In this document: positions 16,053 to 24,976 of the stretch, piece after piece
How positions within the stretch are numbered: the first letter of the stretch is position 1
Layout of the letters: each line of letters begins with the position of its first letter
Source: Bog-532 sp963830385
GTDB taxonomy: Bacteria; Actinomycetota; Actinomycetes; Streptosporangiales; Streptosporangiaceae
Assembly (NCBI GenBank): GCA_963830385.1
Contig: CAWHMD010000002.1
Location: forward strand, 186,001-250,000
Direction of reading: 5' to 3'
DNA: 64,000 bases
The notes under the pieces: model-generated
What the model was told of the DNA's origin: nothing
The model's database searches: none
What the model saw: only the letters and a program-made list of their open reading frames with translations
Translations under genes and position numbers: made by a program

Positions 16053-18371
16053 ATGACAATCTCGCGCACTGGTCATCGCCTGCTGCGGGCCGCCGTTGCC
16101 TGCGGGGTGGGACTGTTCTCGGTCGCGGGAGTCGCGGTGCCGGCCTCCATCGCCTCGGCCACGCCCGCGCATCCGGCCGCGCCAGCCACGTCTTCGAAGG
16201 GCGTGACGATCAGCAGCACCGGGCTCAAGTCCGGCGCCATCAAGCACGTGTGGCTGATCATCCTGGAGAACAAGTCCTACGACGCCACGTTCACCGGGCT
16301 GAACCAGAACAGCTACCTGTGGAAGACGCTGCCCCAGCAGGGCGTCCTGCTCAAGAACTACTACGGCACCGGCCACTCCAGCATGGACAACTACCTGTCC
16401 CTGGTGTCCGGTCAGGCTCCCGAAGAGGACACGCAGGAAGACTGCAGCGTCACCGACAAGACCATCGGGCCGGACGCGGACATCGTGAGCAAGGGCGGCT
16501 CGCTCTTCCGCAACAAAAACTTCGGCCAGATGTACTCGCCGGCCAACGCCTCCCAGCCCAGCGGCGCGAACGCTCCCCAGGGTGCGAACGGCTGCACCTA
16601 CCCGACCGACGTGCCGACGCTGTTCAACCAGCTCAACGCGGCGGGCAAGACCTGGAAGGGTTACGCCCAGGACATCGGCGGGGCGCAGGCCTCCGGCTCG
16701 ACCTCGTTCCAGGCCAACACGGTGCCGAACCGTGAGGCAGCGGCGTGCGACGGCCCGGGCACACCGGCCAACAACCCGGACACCAACCCGACCAACATGG
16801 CGACCGGCTTCCCGGCCGGAGTGACCACGCTGACCGCGGCCCAGCCGAACGACCAGTACGTGTCCAAGCACTTCCCGTTCCCGTGGTTCCAGTCGCTGAC
16901 CGGGTCTTCGGTCAACGGCCCGGCGCTGAACGAGCCGACCAACGGCGGCACCAACTGCGATGCCAACCACGTCTCCAACCTCGACAACCCGCAGACCGGG
17001 CTGGTGCACGACCTGAAGAACGCCAAGGACACCCCGGCGTTCAGCTGGATCACCCCCGACAACTGCAGCGACGCCCACGACGCGGTCTGCAAGGGCAACA
17101 ACCTGTCCGGTGCGTTCAACTCGGGCGGCACGCCGAACTACAACTCGCCGCAGCCGTACGTGCCGGAGTCGACCACGCCGAAGAACTTCACCGGCGGCCT
17201 GTACGCCTCGGACCTGTTCCTGGAGTACTACATCCCGCTGATCGAGCAGTCGAAGGCGTTCAAGCAGGGCGGGCTGATCGACGTCACCTTCGACGAGGCG
17301 TTCCCGCCATTCACCTACACCGGGAACAGCTTCAACGACGCCAACAACTACCCGCCGACCGCGGCCGACAAGCCCAACGCGGCCGAGTCGATCAAGACCG
17401 ACACGGCCGGTGAGAACCTGTTCGGCTACAACGTCCACTCCGAGCCGACCGGCCCGAACTCGACGCTGGGCACCAACAGCAAGGGCGATCAGCTGTACCC
17501 CGGCCCCGGTAACAACGCCTTCATCGACCGGCCGCCGGCCTGTACCCAGACCAGCCCGACGCTGGTGCCGGCGGACTGCGTCCCCGGCATCGTGCGGGGC
17601 GGCGCGGGCAGCCCGCCCGCGGCCCGGACCGACGCGGTGACCGCCAGCGCGGCGTCCAGCGACATCACCGACACCTCGATCGTGTCCGACGACACCGGGC
17701 GAGCGGTGACCGGGACCAACATCCCGGCCAACTCCTACGTCGGCGCGGTGCTCAACACGGGCCCGCTGTTCCCCGCGGCCAACACCGGCTCGGCCACCAC
17801 CGGGTCGTTCCAGCTGGTCGGCCAGGACGGCACCCCGGTCAAGCCGACCGGGGCGGTCAGCAGCATCACGCTGAGCGCCGAGGGTGACCCCGGCCACCTG
17901 GCGGCCGGGCAGACCCCGGACCCGCTGTGGGACGCCACCGACCCGACCACCGGCGGCGGTGACACTGGCAGCGTGCTGATCAGCCCGTTCATCAAGCCGG
18001 GGACCACTTCGGCCGTGTTCTACAACCACTACAGCTGGCTGCGCACGATGGAGGACATCTTCAACGTGTCGGCCGGGCACGACCACGCCAAGCTGCCGGC
18101 CGGAACGGTCTCCGGCGGCCTGGACGGCCAGGGTCACCTGGGGTACGCGGCCCAGCTGGGGTTGCGGTCGTTCGGGCGGGACGTGTTCAACAACCCGTCC
18201 GCGCACGGCTGCGGCTGCGGCAACAAGCTGACCACGGTCGTGGTCCCGGGCACCGGCTCGTCCGGGCCATCGTGGCTGGGGCTGGCCATCGGGGCACCGG
18301 TGGCGGTCCTGCTGGCGGCCGGCGGTTACCTGTGGATCCGCCGGCGCGGGCCTGTCCCCGGGCGGTCATGA
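16053..18371 (+). CDS. Secreted phosphoesterase (phospholipase C/acid phosphatase superfamily)
   Basis: 772 residues from ATG 16053, preferred to the upstream frame start because a signal peptide begins there and a purine-rich site precedes it. After the signal peptide (ending near ASATPA) comes the phosphoesterase start IKHVWLIILENKSYDATF with the metal-binding Glu-Asn, then YYGTGHSSMDNYLSLVSGQ, FSWITPDNC, IDVTFDEAF and a late VFYNHYSWLRTMEDIF. These match the family that includes non-haemolytic phospholipase C and secreted acid phosphatases. A C-terminal membrane helix and basic tail (residues ~743-772) anchor it. It overlaps the next lipoprotein gene by ATGA. Confidence 0.86.
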   Translation: MTISRTGHRLLRAAVACGVGLFSVAGVAVPASIASATPAHPAAPATSSKGVTISSTGLKSGAIKHVWLIILENKSYDATFTGLNQNSYLWKTLPQQGVLLKNYYGTGHSSMDNYLSLVSGQAPEEDTQEDCSVTDKTIGPDADIVSKGGSLFRNKNFGQMYSPANASQPSGANAPQGANGCTYPTDVPTLFNQLNAAGKTWKGYAQDIGGAQASGSTSFQANTVPNREAAACDGPGTPANNPDTNPTNMATGFPAGVTTLTAAQPNDQYVSKHFPFPWFQSLTGSSVNGPALNEPTNGGTNCDANHVSNLDNPQTGLVHDLKNAKDTPAFSWITPDNCSDAHDAVCKGNNLSGAFNSGGTPNYNSPQPYVPESTTPKNFTGGLYASDLFLEYYIPLIEQSKAFKQGGLIDVTFDEAFPPFTYTGNSFNDANNYPPTAADKPNAAESIKTDTAGENLFGYNVHSEPTGPNSTLGTNSKGDQLYPGPGNNAFIDRPPACTQTSPTLVPADCVPGIVRGGAGSPPAARTDAVTASAASSDITDTSIVSDDTGRAVTGTNIPANSYVGAVLNTGPLFPAANTGSATTGSFQLVGQDGTPVKPTGAVSSITLSAEGDPGHLAAGQTPDPLWDATDPTTGGGDTGSVLISPFIKPGTTSAVFYNHYSWLRTMEDIFNVSAGHDHAKLPAGTVSGGLDGQGHLGYAAQLGLRSFGRDVFNNPSAHGCGCGNKLTTVVVPGTGSSGPSWLGLAIGAPVAVLLAAGGYLWIRRRGPVPGRS

Positions 18372-18973
18372 GGCTGCCCACCCGGAGCACGGTCACGGCG
18401 GCCACCTTGACGGTGGCCGCCGTGACGGCCGTGGCCGGCTGCAGTTCCGGAGCCCCGAAGCCTGCCGCGGCCGCTCGGGCGGCGGGGGCGGCGGGGGCGG
18501 CGGCCATTGGCAGCTATCCGTCGTTCCTGCCCAAGAGCACGCTGCAGCAGCCCACCGACTCGGTCCTGACCGGCACGGTCCAGCGCCCGGCGCTGACCAA
18601 CGAGGGCGACGTGGTGAAGGCGAAGACCGCCCACTGGTCGGTGCTGATCAACGTCACCGGCCCGCAGGTACCCGGCGAGGGGCTGCCGTTCCAGGCCAAC
18701 GCGGACACCTGCACCTGGGTGGTCACGATGTCGGCCGCGACCGGGCCGGTGCCCATCTCGACCGCGGACTTCACCGCCATCGACGACCAGGGCACCGTGT
18801 ACAAGCCCGCCTTCGTAAAGGGCCAGCCGAAGCCGCCGGTGGTGCTGAAGCCGGGCCAGAAGGTCAGCTTCGAGCTGCGCGCGGTCGAGGCGACCGGCGA
18901 AGGCCTGATGCGCTGGGCCCCGGACGGCACCCACATCGTGGCCAAGTGGGACTTCGTCGTCGAGAACGATTGA
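18368..18973 (+). CDS. Lipoprotein coupled to the phosphoesterase
   Basis: 201 residues from ATG 18368 in the ATGA overlap; the start is fixed by a lipoprotein signal peptide ending in AVAGCSSG. The mature part is a beta-sandwich-like domain (SVLINVTGPQVPG; ADTCTWVVTMSAATGPV; FTAIDDQGTVYKPAF; GQKVSFELRAVEATGEGLMRW) resembling DUF4352-type extracellular domains. It likely sits beside the phosphoesterase at the outer membrane face. Function unknown. Confidence 0.8.
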   Translation: MRLPTRSTVTAATLTVAAVTAVAGCSSGAPKPAAAARAAGAAGAAAIGSYPSFLPKSTLQQPTDSVLTGTVQRPALTNEGDVVKAKTAHWSVLINVTGPQVPGEGLPFQANADTCTWVVTMSAATGPVPISTADFTAIDDQGTVYKPAFVKGQPKPPVVLKPGQKVSFELRAVEATGEGLMRWAPDGTHIVAKWDFVVEND

Positions 18974-19004
18974 CCGTGAGCGAATGACAGGGGCCGCCAC
19001 CTGC

Positions 19005-20483
19005 TCAGGCGGCCTGCCGGGGTGGGCTGTGGCTGTGCAGTATCCGGCCGTCGGGTGCGGTGGCGGTCGCGGTGCCGTCAGGATGGCAGGCAAGAGTCCA
19101 GCCCCAGCGGTGGACGGCGATCAGGTGGTGGAACCGGCACAGCAGGGTCAAGTTGGCCAGGCTGGTGGGGCCGTCGTGGGCGCGGGGGCGCAGGTGGTGG
19201 ACCTGACAGACGGCGGGAGGCTGGGTGCAGCCGGGGAACCGGCAGTGCCGGTCGCGCAAGGTCACGGCGCGGCGCAGGTGGGACGGGATGATCGGGGTGG
19301 CGGCGCCCAGGTCCAGGGGCTGGCTCGGGCCAGCCATTGGGTGCGGAAGTGCCCGGGCGCGGAGGCGGGCAGCCAGGCCGGTGGGGCCGGACAGCAGGTC
19401 GACGGCGTGCTCGGCGACCAGGTCGCGCAGGTGCTGCCGGACGGCCGGGGTGAGCAGGTCGCCCGGGCTGACGGGCGGGCCGCCCTGGTCATGGGCGAAG
19501 GCCGGGACCGGCAAGGCCATGGCGATCAGATCGTCGGCCAGGAACCAGTCCAGGTGACCGGTGATGACCGGGATCACGGTCGCATCGCAGGCAGCGGCCG
19601 CGGCCTCCGGGCCAGCCAGGGACCATCGGCCTTCGAGCACCGAGCCACCCGTGGCGGGCTGAGCGCCGGCGAACTGACCGGCCAGAGCGGCCAGGCGGGC
19701 CAGATCCATGTGCGCGTAGACGTGCAGGGGCTGGCCGTCCCGGCCGGGCAGCATGTTCGCGGCGATCAGCCGCTGGCAGGCCTCCTCCAGCGCATCATGA
19801 CGACGCTGGGCGGCACTGCGGGTGTCCTCCGGGCCTGCCTTGGCGCTCAGCGCGTCCAGGATCGCGGACAACGCGGCGGTACAGGCCGGGGTCAGGTCAC
19901 CGGTCAGGCGGCCCGCACCGGCCAGCGTCCTGTCCAGCCACAGTGAACGATCCGCGAAGCCGTCACCGTCCTCATCGGGCGTGGCGGCCCGGGCCAGCAT
20001 CTCGTCGGCCAGCAGGGCCAGGCCGGGCAGGTCCGCGCCGGCGGCCGCGGCGGCGAGCAGGATCTGGTCCGCGTCCTTGATCAGCTCGGGTGGCAGCCGG
20101 TCGGTCCAGGAACAGATCTCCCGCGCCCATGACGCCGAGATGACCTCGCCAGCCAGGGCCTCCGCGATCAGCGGATGCGACTGCAACCGGCCCATCCAGG
20201 CCATCGCCCCGGCCGCGGCCCCCTTGGTGATCCGGGTGAATGCCCGCAGCCAGGGCTTGGGCCCGAACTGGCCGTCGGCCTCATACCCGTGCCCGGCACA
20301 GAATGCGGACAGCGCCGCGGCCCGCGCCGCGGTCAGGGCCGCCTCCGCCCGCTCCAGGCCGGCAAGAGTCTCGGCCTGAGTCGCGGTGGGCAGCGCGGCC
20401 GGGTCGCAGGTGGCCAGGAAGGACAACCCGGCGCGCGCCATCGTCAGCGCTTCAGTAACGCCTGACGGCTTGGTACACATCCA
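19005..20483 (-). CDS. 13E12-type HNH endonuclease family protein (DUF222-HNH)
   Basis: 492 residues from ATG 20483, chosen because GGAGGTGATC lies directly upstream; longer frames have no such site. An N-terminal helical DUF222 region (about 30-330) is followed by the HNH domain: RDRHCRFPGCTQPPAVCQ, VHHLRPRAHDGPT, LANLTLLCRFHHLIAVH. Cysteines and histidines of the zinc/metal site are present. Members of this family occur in several copies in actinobacterial genomes, and some in Mycobacterium are reported to be LexA-controlled; a matching box lies upstream here. Biological role is unsettled (DNA cleavage, mobile-element relic). Confidence 0.87.
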   Translation of the reverse strand, partial: WMCTKPSGVTEALTMARAGLSFLATCDPAALPTATQAETLAGLERAEAALTAARAAALSAFCAGHGYEADGQFGPKPWLRAFTRITKGAAAGAMAWMGRLQSHPLIAEALAGEVISASWAREICSWTDRLPPELIKDADQILLAAAAAGADLPGLALLADEMLARAATPDEDGDGFADRSLWLDRTLAGAGRLTGDLTPACTAALSAILDALSAKAGPEDTRSAAQRRHDALEEACQRLIAANMLPGRDGQPLHVYAHMDLARLAALAGQFAGAQPATGGSVLEGRWSLAGPEAAAAACDATVIPVITGHLDWFLADDLIAMALPVPAFAHDQGGPPVSPGDLLTPAVRQHLRDLVAEHAVDLLSGPTGLAARLRARALPHPMAGPSQPLDLGAATPIIPSHLRRAVTLRDRHCRFPGCTQPPAVCQVHHLRPRAHDGPTSLANLTLLCRFHHLIAVHRWGWTLACHPDGTATATAPDGRILHSHSPPRQAA

Positions 20484-20498
20484 GATCACCTCCCTCAT

Positions 20499-20514
20499 TC
20501 GATCCCTAGTTCGA
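20499..20514 (-). promoter_or_regulatory. Candidate LexA (SOS) box of the HNH gene
   Basis: On the reverse strand TCGAAC-tagg-GATCGA matches the actinobacterial SOS box TCGAAC-N4-GTTCGA with one changed base, 15 bases before the start codon. It overlaps two tandem 12-base units (20492-20503 and 20504-20515). Confidence 0.5.
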
Positions 20515-20580
20515 TAGTAGGCACAGGGTCCGACAAAACGGGCCTTGGATGGCGGGCGGCGGGCAGGAGATGATCGGGGG

Positions 20581-21435
20581 ATGGCGGAACAGGGCGCGGC
20601 GGCGCGGCGGATGTGGACGTTGTTCGAGCCGGTGCACGCGGTGACGTACTTCGCGCCGGAGGCGCTGGAGGCGTTCAAGTCGGCGGGACTGCGCGGCTTC
20701 TGGCGCGGGTACTTCGCCGGCCGGGCGGCGCCGCTCGGGCCGGCCAGGCCCGCGGTGGTCACGGCGTCGTTCTACAACTTCGCGCCCTCGTTCGTGGCGC
20801 GGGCGGTGCCGGGGGTGTGGGAGCTGATCTCGCCGGACGACGCCGTGCGGGTGCGGAGTGAGGGCGCGGTGGCGTCGCTGCGCAGCCTGCTGGCCGGCCA
20901 GGACGCCCAGGTCAAGGCGGCGGTAGGGCTGCTGGACCGGGCCCTGGACGGCCTGGACCATCCGGGCCGGGTGCTGAGCGCGGCCAACGCCGCCGTTCCG
21001 GCTGGTGAGGGCGGCGACCTGGGGCGGCTGTGGCAGGCGGCCACCACGCTGCGCGAGCACCGGGGCGACGGGCACTTCGCCGCCGTGCTGGCGGCCGGGC
21101 TGGACGGGTGTGAGGTACTGGCGTTGCGGTGCGGCCTGGACATGAGCCGGGACACCATGCAGCCGATCCGGGGCTGGACGGACGAGCAATGGGACGCGGC
21201 TCGCTCGCGCCTGGCCGGCCGGGGCCTGCTCGGCACGGACGGGTCGGCCACCGACGCGGGCCGGGCGTTGCACACTGCGGTCGAGGCGGCCACCGACCAG
21301 GCGGCGTCGCGGCCGTGGGAGCTGCTCGGTGACGCCGGCGTGGCTGAGCTGGTCGAGGTGCTGACGCCGCTGGCGGTCGCCTGCGCCCAGGTGGTCCCCT
21401 ATCCCAGCCCGATTGGTGTGCCCAGGCCCGGCTGA
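20581..21435 (+). CDS. SCO6745-family protein
   Basis: 284 residues from ATG 20581; the frame opens earlier but this ATG begins the conserved part. Pattern MWTLFEPVHAVTYFAPEALE, GLRGFWRGYFAGRAAPLG, SFYNFAPSFVARAVP and RGWTDEQWDAARSRLAGRGL fits the actinobacterial SCO6745 family, helical proteins with a winged-helix-like C-terminal part. No enzyme motif. Role unknown. It faces the alpha/beta hydrolase operon across 12 bases. Confidence 0.75.
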   Translation: MAEQGAAARRMWTLFEPVHAVTYFAPEALEAFKSAGLRGFWRGYFAGRAAPLGPARPAVVTASFYNFAPSFVARAVPGVWELISPDDAVRVRSEGAVASLRSLLAGQDAQVKAAVGLLDRALDGLDHPGRVLSAANAAVPAGEGGDLGRLWQAATTLREHRGDGHFAAVLAAGLDGCEVLALRCGLDMSRDTMQPIRGWTDEQWDAARSRLAGRGLLGTDGSATDAGRALHTAVEAATDQAASRPWELLGDAGVAELVEVLTPLAVACAQVVPYPSPIGVPRPG

Positions 21436-21447
21436 TCGCCGCCGGGG

Positions 21448-22329
21448 TCAGGCGCCGGCGGGTAGTGAGTGGTCCCAGTCCGACAGCAGGGTGCGGAGGG
21501 CGGCGATCAGGGCTACCGGCTGGTCGAGCAGGACGTGATGACCGGCGGCGGGGATCTCGATGACCGGGGCGACCCGGCCGAGGCGGTCGTACATGGTCTG
21601 GCTCATCTGGACCGACATAATGCCGTGCTCGGCCCGGAACAGGGCGACGCGGCAGTCGAGGCGGGCCAGCAGACCAGCGGCGAACGGCTCGCGGGCGAAG
21701 ATGCGGGGGTCGAACTTCCAGGTCCAGCCGTTACCGTCCGGCGCCGGGCGCACGGACGTGGCGGCGACGTGGGCGGCGGTGTACGGGAGGGTCGGCTGGG
21801 GCGGGATGGTCCGGAAGTGGGCGATGGCCTCCTCGCGGGTCGGGTAGGCGCGCAGCGGGCCGAACGCCCGGCGTTCGCGGGCGGCGGTCTCCTCGGGGGT
21901 CAGGTCGCGGGTGCGCACCGGGGAGTCGATGATCACCGCGCCCGCGAGCCGGCCGCCGGGCAGGCTGGCCAGGCGGAGGGTGACCAGGCCGCCCATGCTG
22001 TGGCCGATCACGGTCGGCTGGGCCAGGCCGGCGTCGGCCGCGACGGCCAGGATCTCGCGGGCCCAGCCGTCCATCGAGTAGTCGTCGCGGCGGCCGCTGT
22101 CGCCGTGCCCGGACAGGTCGATCGCCACCACCCGCCGGTCCTGGGTGAGCAGCGGGGCGATGTGGTCCCACCAGTGGGCGTGGGCCCCGCCGCCGTGCAC
22201 CAGCACGATGCCGTGCGGGCTGGGGTCACCCCAGGCCAGATAGCTGATCGGGATGCCGTCGACCGGGACCGAGTGGGCCTCCGGCTGGCTGGCCAGGGCC
22301 TTGGTGAACCACTCGGGAGGCGGCTCCAT
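21448..22329 (-). CDS. Alpha/beta-fold hydrolase
   Basis: 293 residues from ATG 22329, which overlaps the upstream LLM stop as TGATG; a GTG three bases earlier is also possible. The oxyanion-hole motif VLVHGGGAHAHWWD, nucleophile elbow GHSMGGLVTL, an acid in the C-terminal third (FRAEHG region) and the terminal PAAGHHVLLDQP histidine form a Ser-His-acid triad. Substrate unknown; it ends a TetR-linked acyl-CoA operon, so an ester, lactone or C-C bond of a catabolic intermediate is plausible. Confidence 0.87.
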   Translation of the reverse strand: MEPPPEWFTKALASQPEAHSVPVDGIPISYLAWGDPSPHGIVLVHGGGAHAHWWDHIAPLLTQDRRVVAIDLSGHGDSGRRDDYSMDGWAREILAVAADAGLAQPTVIGHSMGGLVTLRLASLPGGRLAGAVIIDSPVRTRDLTPEETAARERRAFGPLRAYPTREEAIAHFRTIPPQPTLPYTAAHVAATSVRPAPDGNGWTWKFDPRIFAREPFAAGLLARLDCRVALFRAEHGIMSVQMSQTMYDRLGRVAPVIEIPAAGHHVLLDQPVALIAALRTLLSDWDHSLPAGA

Positions 22330-23318
22330 CACGGCGCGGCCGCGGCCAGCAGGCCGGCGGTGACCTGGCGGCTGCGTTCCTCGGTCAGGCCGAAGCTCAC
22401 CGGGTAGACGATGACGTGGCCGACGTGGCGGCCGAACTCGGCCAGCTTGGCCTGGACCTGCTTGGGGGTGCCGGCCGCGGCCATACTGTCGACCATCTCG
22501 TCGGGGACGGCGGCGACCATGGCCGGGATGTCGCGGGCGGCGAAGGCCGCGCGGATCTTCTCGCCGGCCGCGGCGAAACCGGCCGCTTCCACGACCGTGC
22601 CGTAGGTGCGCGGGGCGGCGTAGAACGCGAGCTGGGCGGCGGCCTCTTTCCGGGCTTCTTCCTCATCATCGGAAACCGCGCAGATGACCATGGCGACGAT
22701 CTCGACCTGGGCGGGATCGCGCCCGGTCTTGTCCGCGCCGGCCGCGATGACGGGCCGCACCACCTCGGCGAAGTAGGACGGGGTGAACAGCGGGTGGCCG
22801 ATGAACCCGTCACCGACCCGGCCGGCGACCTCGATCATGCGCCGGTTCACCCCGGCCGTGAACACCGGGATCTCGGTGCGCAGGGGGGCGGTCATCTCCG
22901 CGGTCGGGGCGATGTCCACGTGGTAGAACCGGCCGTCGTGCCGGACCGGGCCCTCGTGCAGCCGCCACAGCCGGCGCAGCAGCGGGATCAGCTCCTCCAG
23001 CCGGGAGGCGGGGCCGGACGGGTCGACGCCGTGCCAGTTGGCCATCATCTTGGTGGTGCCGGTGCCCAGACCGTAGGCCAGCCGGCCACCGGACAGCTCG
23101 TCCAGGCTGCGGGCCTCGGTGGCCAGCACCAGCGGGGTCCGGCCGACCGCGTAGGCGATCGCGCTGCCGATCCGGGCCCGGCTGGTGGCCTGGGACATGG
23201 CGGCCAGGCTGACGATCCCGGACCGGGTGTAGAACTCGGGACTCCAGGCGGTCTGGTAGCCGCGCCGTTCGGCCTCGGCGGCCACCTCGGCCGTCTCGGC
23301 CACGCCGCCCCGCAGCAC
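22329..23318 (-). CDS. LLM-class flavin/F420-dependent oxidoreductase
   Basis: 329 residues from GTG 23318, selected because AGGGG precedes it at normal spacing; the only ATG (23456) would overlap the CoA ligase by 80 bases, and the chosen start shortens the usual first beta strand. Luciferase-like TIM-barrel features are GGRLAYGLGTGTTKM, GVNRRMIEVAGRVGDGFIGH and TPKQVQAKLAEF. Such enzymes use FMN or coenzyme F420 for hydride transfer or oxygenation. Located between the CoA ligase and hydrolase of one operon; substrate unknown. Confidence 0.83.
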   Translation of the reverse strand: MLRGGVAETAEVAAEAERRGYQTAWSPEFYTRSGIVSLAAMSQATSRARIGSAIAYAVGRTPLVLATEARSLDELSGGRLAYGLGTGTTKMMANWHGVDPSGPASRLEELIPLLRRLWRLHEGPVRHDGRFYHVDIAPTAEMTAPLRTEIPVFTAGVNRRMIEVAGRVGDGFIGHPLFTPSYFAEVVRPVIAAGADKTGRDPAQVEIVAMVICAVSDDEEEARKEAAAQLAFYAAPRTYGTVVEAAGFAAAGEKIRAAFAARDIPAMVAAVPDEMVDSMAAAGTPKQVQAKLAEFGRHVGHVIVYPVSFGLTEERSRQVTAGLLAAAAP

Positions 23319-23376
23319 CGCGAAACCCCTGCTGGCTTCCGCGACACGGCCGGCCTCCGGGCATCTGGCCTCCTGC

Positions 23377-24966
23377 TCAGCTTCGGTAGTGGTCGGCGTG
23401 CTGCTGGCGGACCAGGTTCTTCTGGATCTTGCCGGTGCTGGTCTTGGGCAGCTCATCGACGACGATAACGTCCTTGGGCGTCTTGAAGCCGGCCAGTTGC
23501 TCGCGGACCCGGGCGATCAGCGCGCCGGCGTCGATCGCGGTCCCGGGCCGCAGTACCACTACGGCGGTGATGGCCTCGGTCCAGCGTTCGTGCGGCAGGC
23601 CGACGACCACCGCCTCGGCCACCCCCGGCTCGGCCGCGTACACGGCCTTCTCCACCTCGATCGAGGCCACGTTCTCGCCGCCGGTCTTGATCACGTCCTT
23701 GTACCGGTCGGCGAACCAGAGCACGCCGTCGTCGCCGAGCCGCCCGACGTCGCCGGAGTGGAACCAGCCGTGCGCGAACGCGGTCGCTGTGTCTTTTTCA
23801 TTGTCGAGGTAGCCCTGCATGGTGGACGGACCGCGGTAGACGATCTCCCCCTGCTCGCCGGGCGGCAGCAGCTCGCCGCCGGGGCCCATGATCGCGACCT
23901 GGACGCCGGTGATCGGGGTGCCGACCGCGCCGATGTGGGACAGCTGGTGCTCGGGGCGGAACAGGGTGGAGCAGGGTGACATCTCGGTCTGCCCGAACAG
24001 CAGCGCGAAGTCGCACTGGTAGGCGTCCAGGCAGCGGCGGATGAGCGCGTCCGGCATGGGAGCCATCGCGTAGACGGCACGGCGGAGGCTGCTGATGTCG
24101 GTGGTGGCAAAGGACGGCTCGTCAAGAGCGGCCCGGTACATCATCGGCAGCCCGAAGACCTGGGTGATCTCTTCGCGTTCGATCAGGGCCAGCCACTGGG
24201 CGGGGTCGAATCCGCGCAGGATATAGGTGGTCGCGCCGACCAGGATGGCGGGCGTGCAGAACGCGTTCAGCTGGGCGGTGTGGAACATCGGCATCATCGC
24301 CGCGAACCGGTCGGCCGAGCTCCAGCCCGAGTCCAGCGCGGCCGACATCGACTCCAGGTAGATGGCCAGGTGGGTGCCGACCACGCCCTTGGGGAACGAG
24401 GTGGTGCCCGAGGTGTACAGGTAGCTGATCGCGTCCCGGTCGTCGACCACGCACTCGGGCTCGGCGGCGCTCCCGGCCGTTTCGGCCAGCGCGCCGGTGC
24501 TGGTCCAATGCCGGTCGGCGGGCTCCTGCTCGTACCGGGCGCCCAGGCCGGGCATGACGATGACCTCGGCGACCCCCGCCACCTTGGCGATCGCGTCCCG
24601 CAAAGGCTCGATCAGCTGGGTCTCGATGGCCAGGCCGCGCGCCCGCGAGTGGTCGAGGACGTAGGCCACCTCGTCGGGGCGCCAGCCCAGGTTGATCGGC
24701 ACCGCGACCACGCCGAGCTTGGCGCAGGCGTAGTACAGGGCCAGGAACTCGGCGCTGTTGCCGGACGCGATGCCGAGGGCGTCGCCGCGGTCGTAACCCA
24801 GGCCGGCCAGGCCGTGGGCCAGCCGGTTGACCAGGGCGTTGAACTGGGCGTAGGTCCAGCGGCGGTCGCCTTCCACCACCGCCAGGTGGTCCGGGCGGGC
24901 GGCGGCGCTGCGGGTCAGGGTGTCGCCGATGTTGACGCGCTGGATCAGGTTGCGCGCGAGGTCCAT
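23377..24966 (-). CDS. Acyl-CoA synthetase (FadD-like, ANL superfamily)
   Basis: 529 residues. Contains the P-loop YLYTSGTTSFPKG, the FGQTEM adenylate site, GWFHSGDVGRLGDDG and the hinge YKDVIKTGGENVASIEVEK, with the catalytic lysine near the end in KTSTGKIQKN. It should activate a carboxylic acid as acyl-AMP and transfer it to CoA. Eleven bases after the acyl-CoA dehydrogenase gene, so the two form the core of a fatty- or aromatic-acid catabolic operon controlled by the divergent TetR gene. Confidence 0.92.
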   Translation of the reverse strand: MDLARNLIQRVNIGDTLTRSAAARPDHLAVVEGDRRWTYAQFNALVNRLAHGLAGLGYDRGDALGIASGNSAEFLALYYACAKLGVVAVPINLGWRPDEVAYVLDHSRARGLAIETQLIEPLRDAIAKVAGVAEVIVMPGLGARYEQEPADRHWTSTGALAETAGSAAEPECVVDDRDAISYLYTSGTTSFPKGVVGTHLAIYLESMSAALDSGWSSADRFAAMMPMFHTAQLNAFCTPAILVGATTYILRGFDPAQWLALIEREEITQVFGLPMMYRAALDEPSFATTDISSLRRAVYAMAPMPDALIRRCLDAYQCDFALLFGQTEMSPCSTLFRPEHQLSHIGAVGTPITGVQVAIMGPGGELLPPGEQGEIVYRGPSTMQGYLDNEKDTATAFAHGWFHSGDVGRLGDDGVLWFADRYKDVIKTGGENVASIEVEKAVYAAEPGVAEAVVVGLPHERWTEAITAVVVLRPGTAIDAGALIARVREQLAGFKTPKDVIVVDELPKTSTGKIQKNLVRQQHADHYRS

Positions 24967-24976
24967 GGTGGGGCTC

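Noticed and set aside
15930..18206. Long reverse frame (758 codons) opposite the phosphoesterase
   Set aside because: Arg/Val/Gly-rich shadow; the forward gene has a signal peptide and catalytic motifs.
22329..23456. LLM oxidoreductase starting at ATG 23456
   Set aside because: It would overlap the CoA ligase by 80 bases; GTG 23318 has a good ribosome-binding site.
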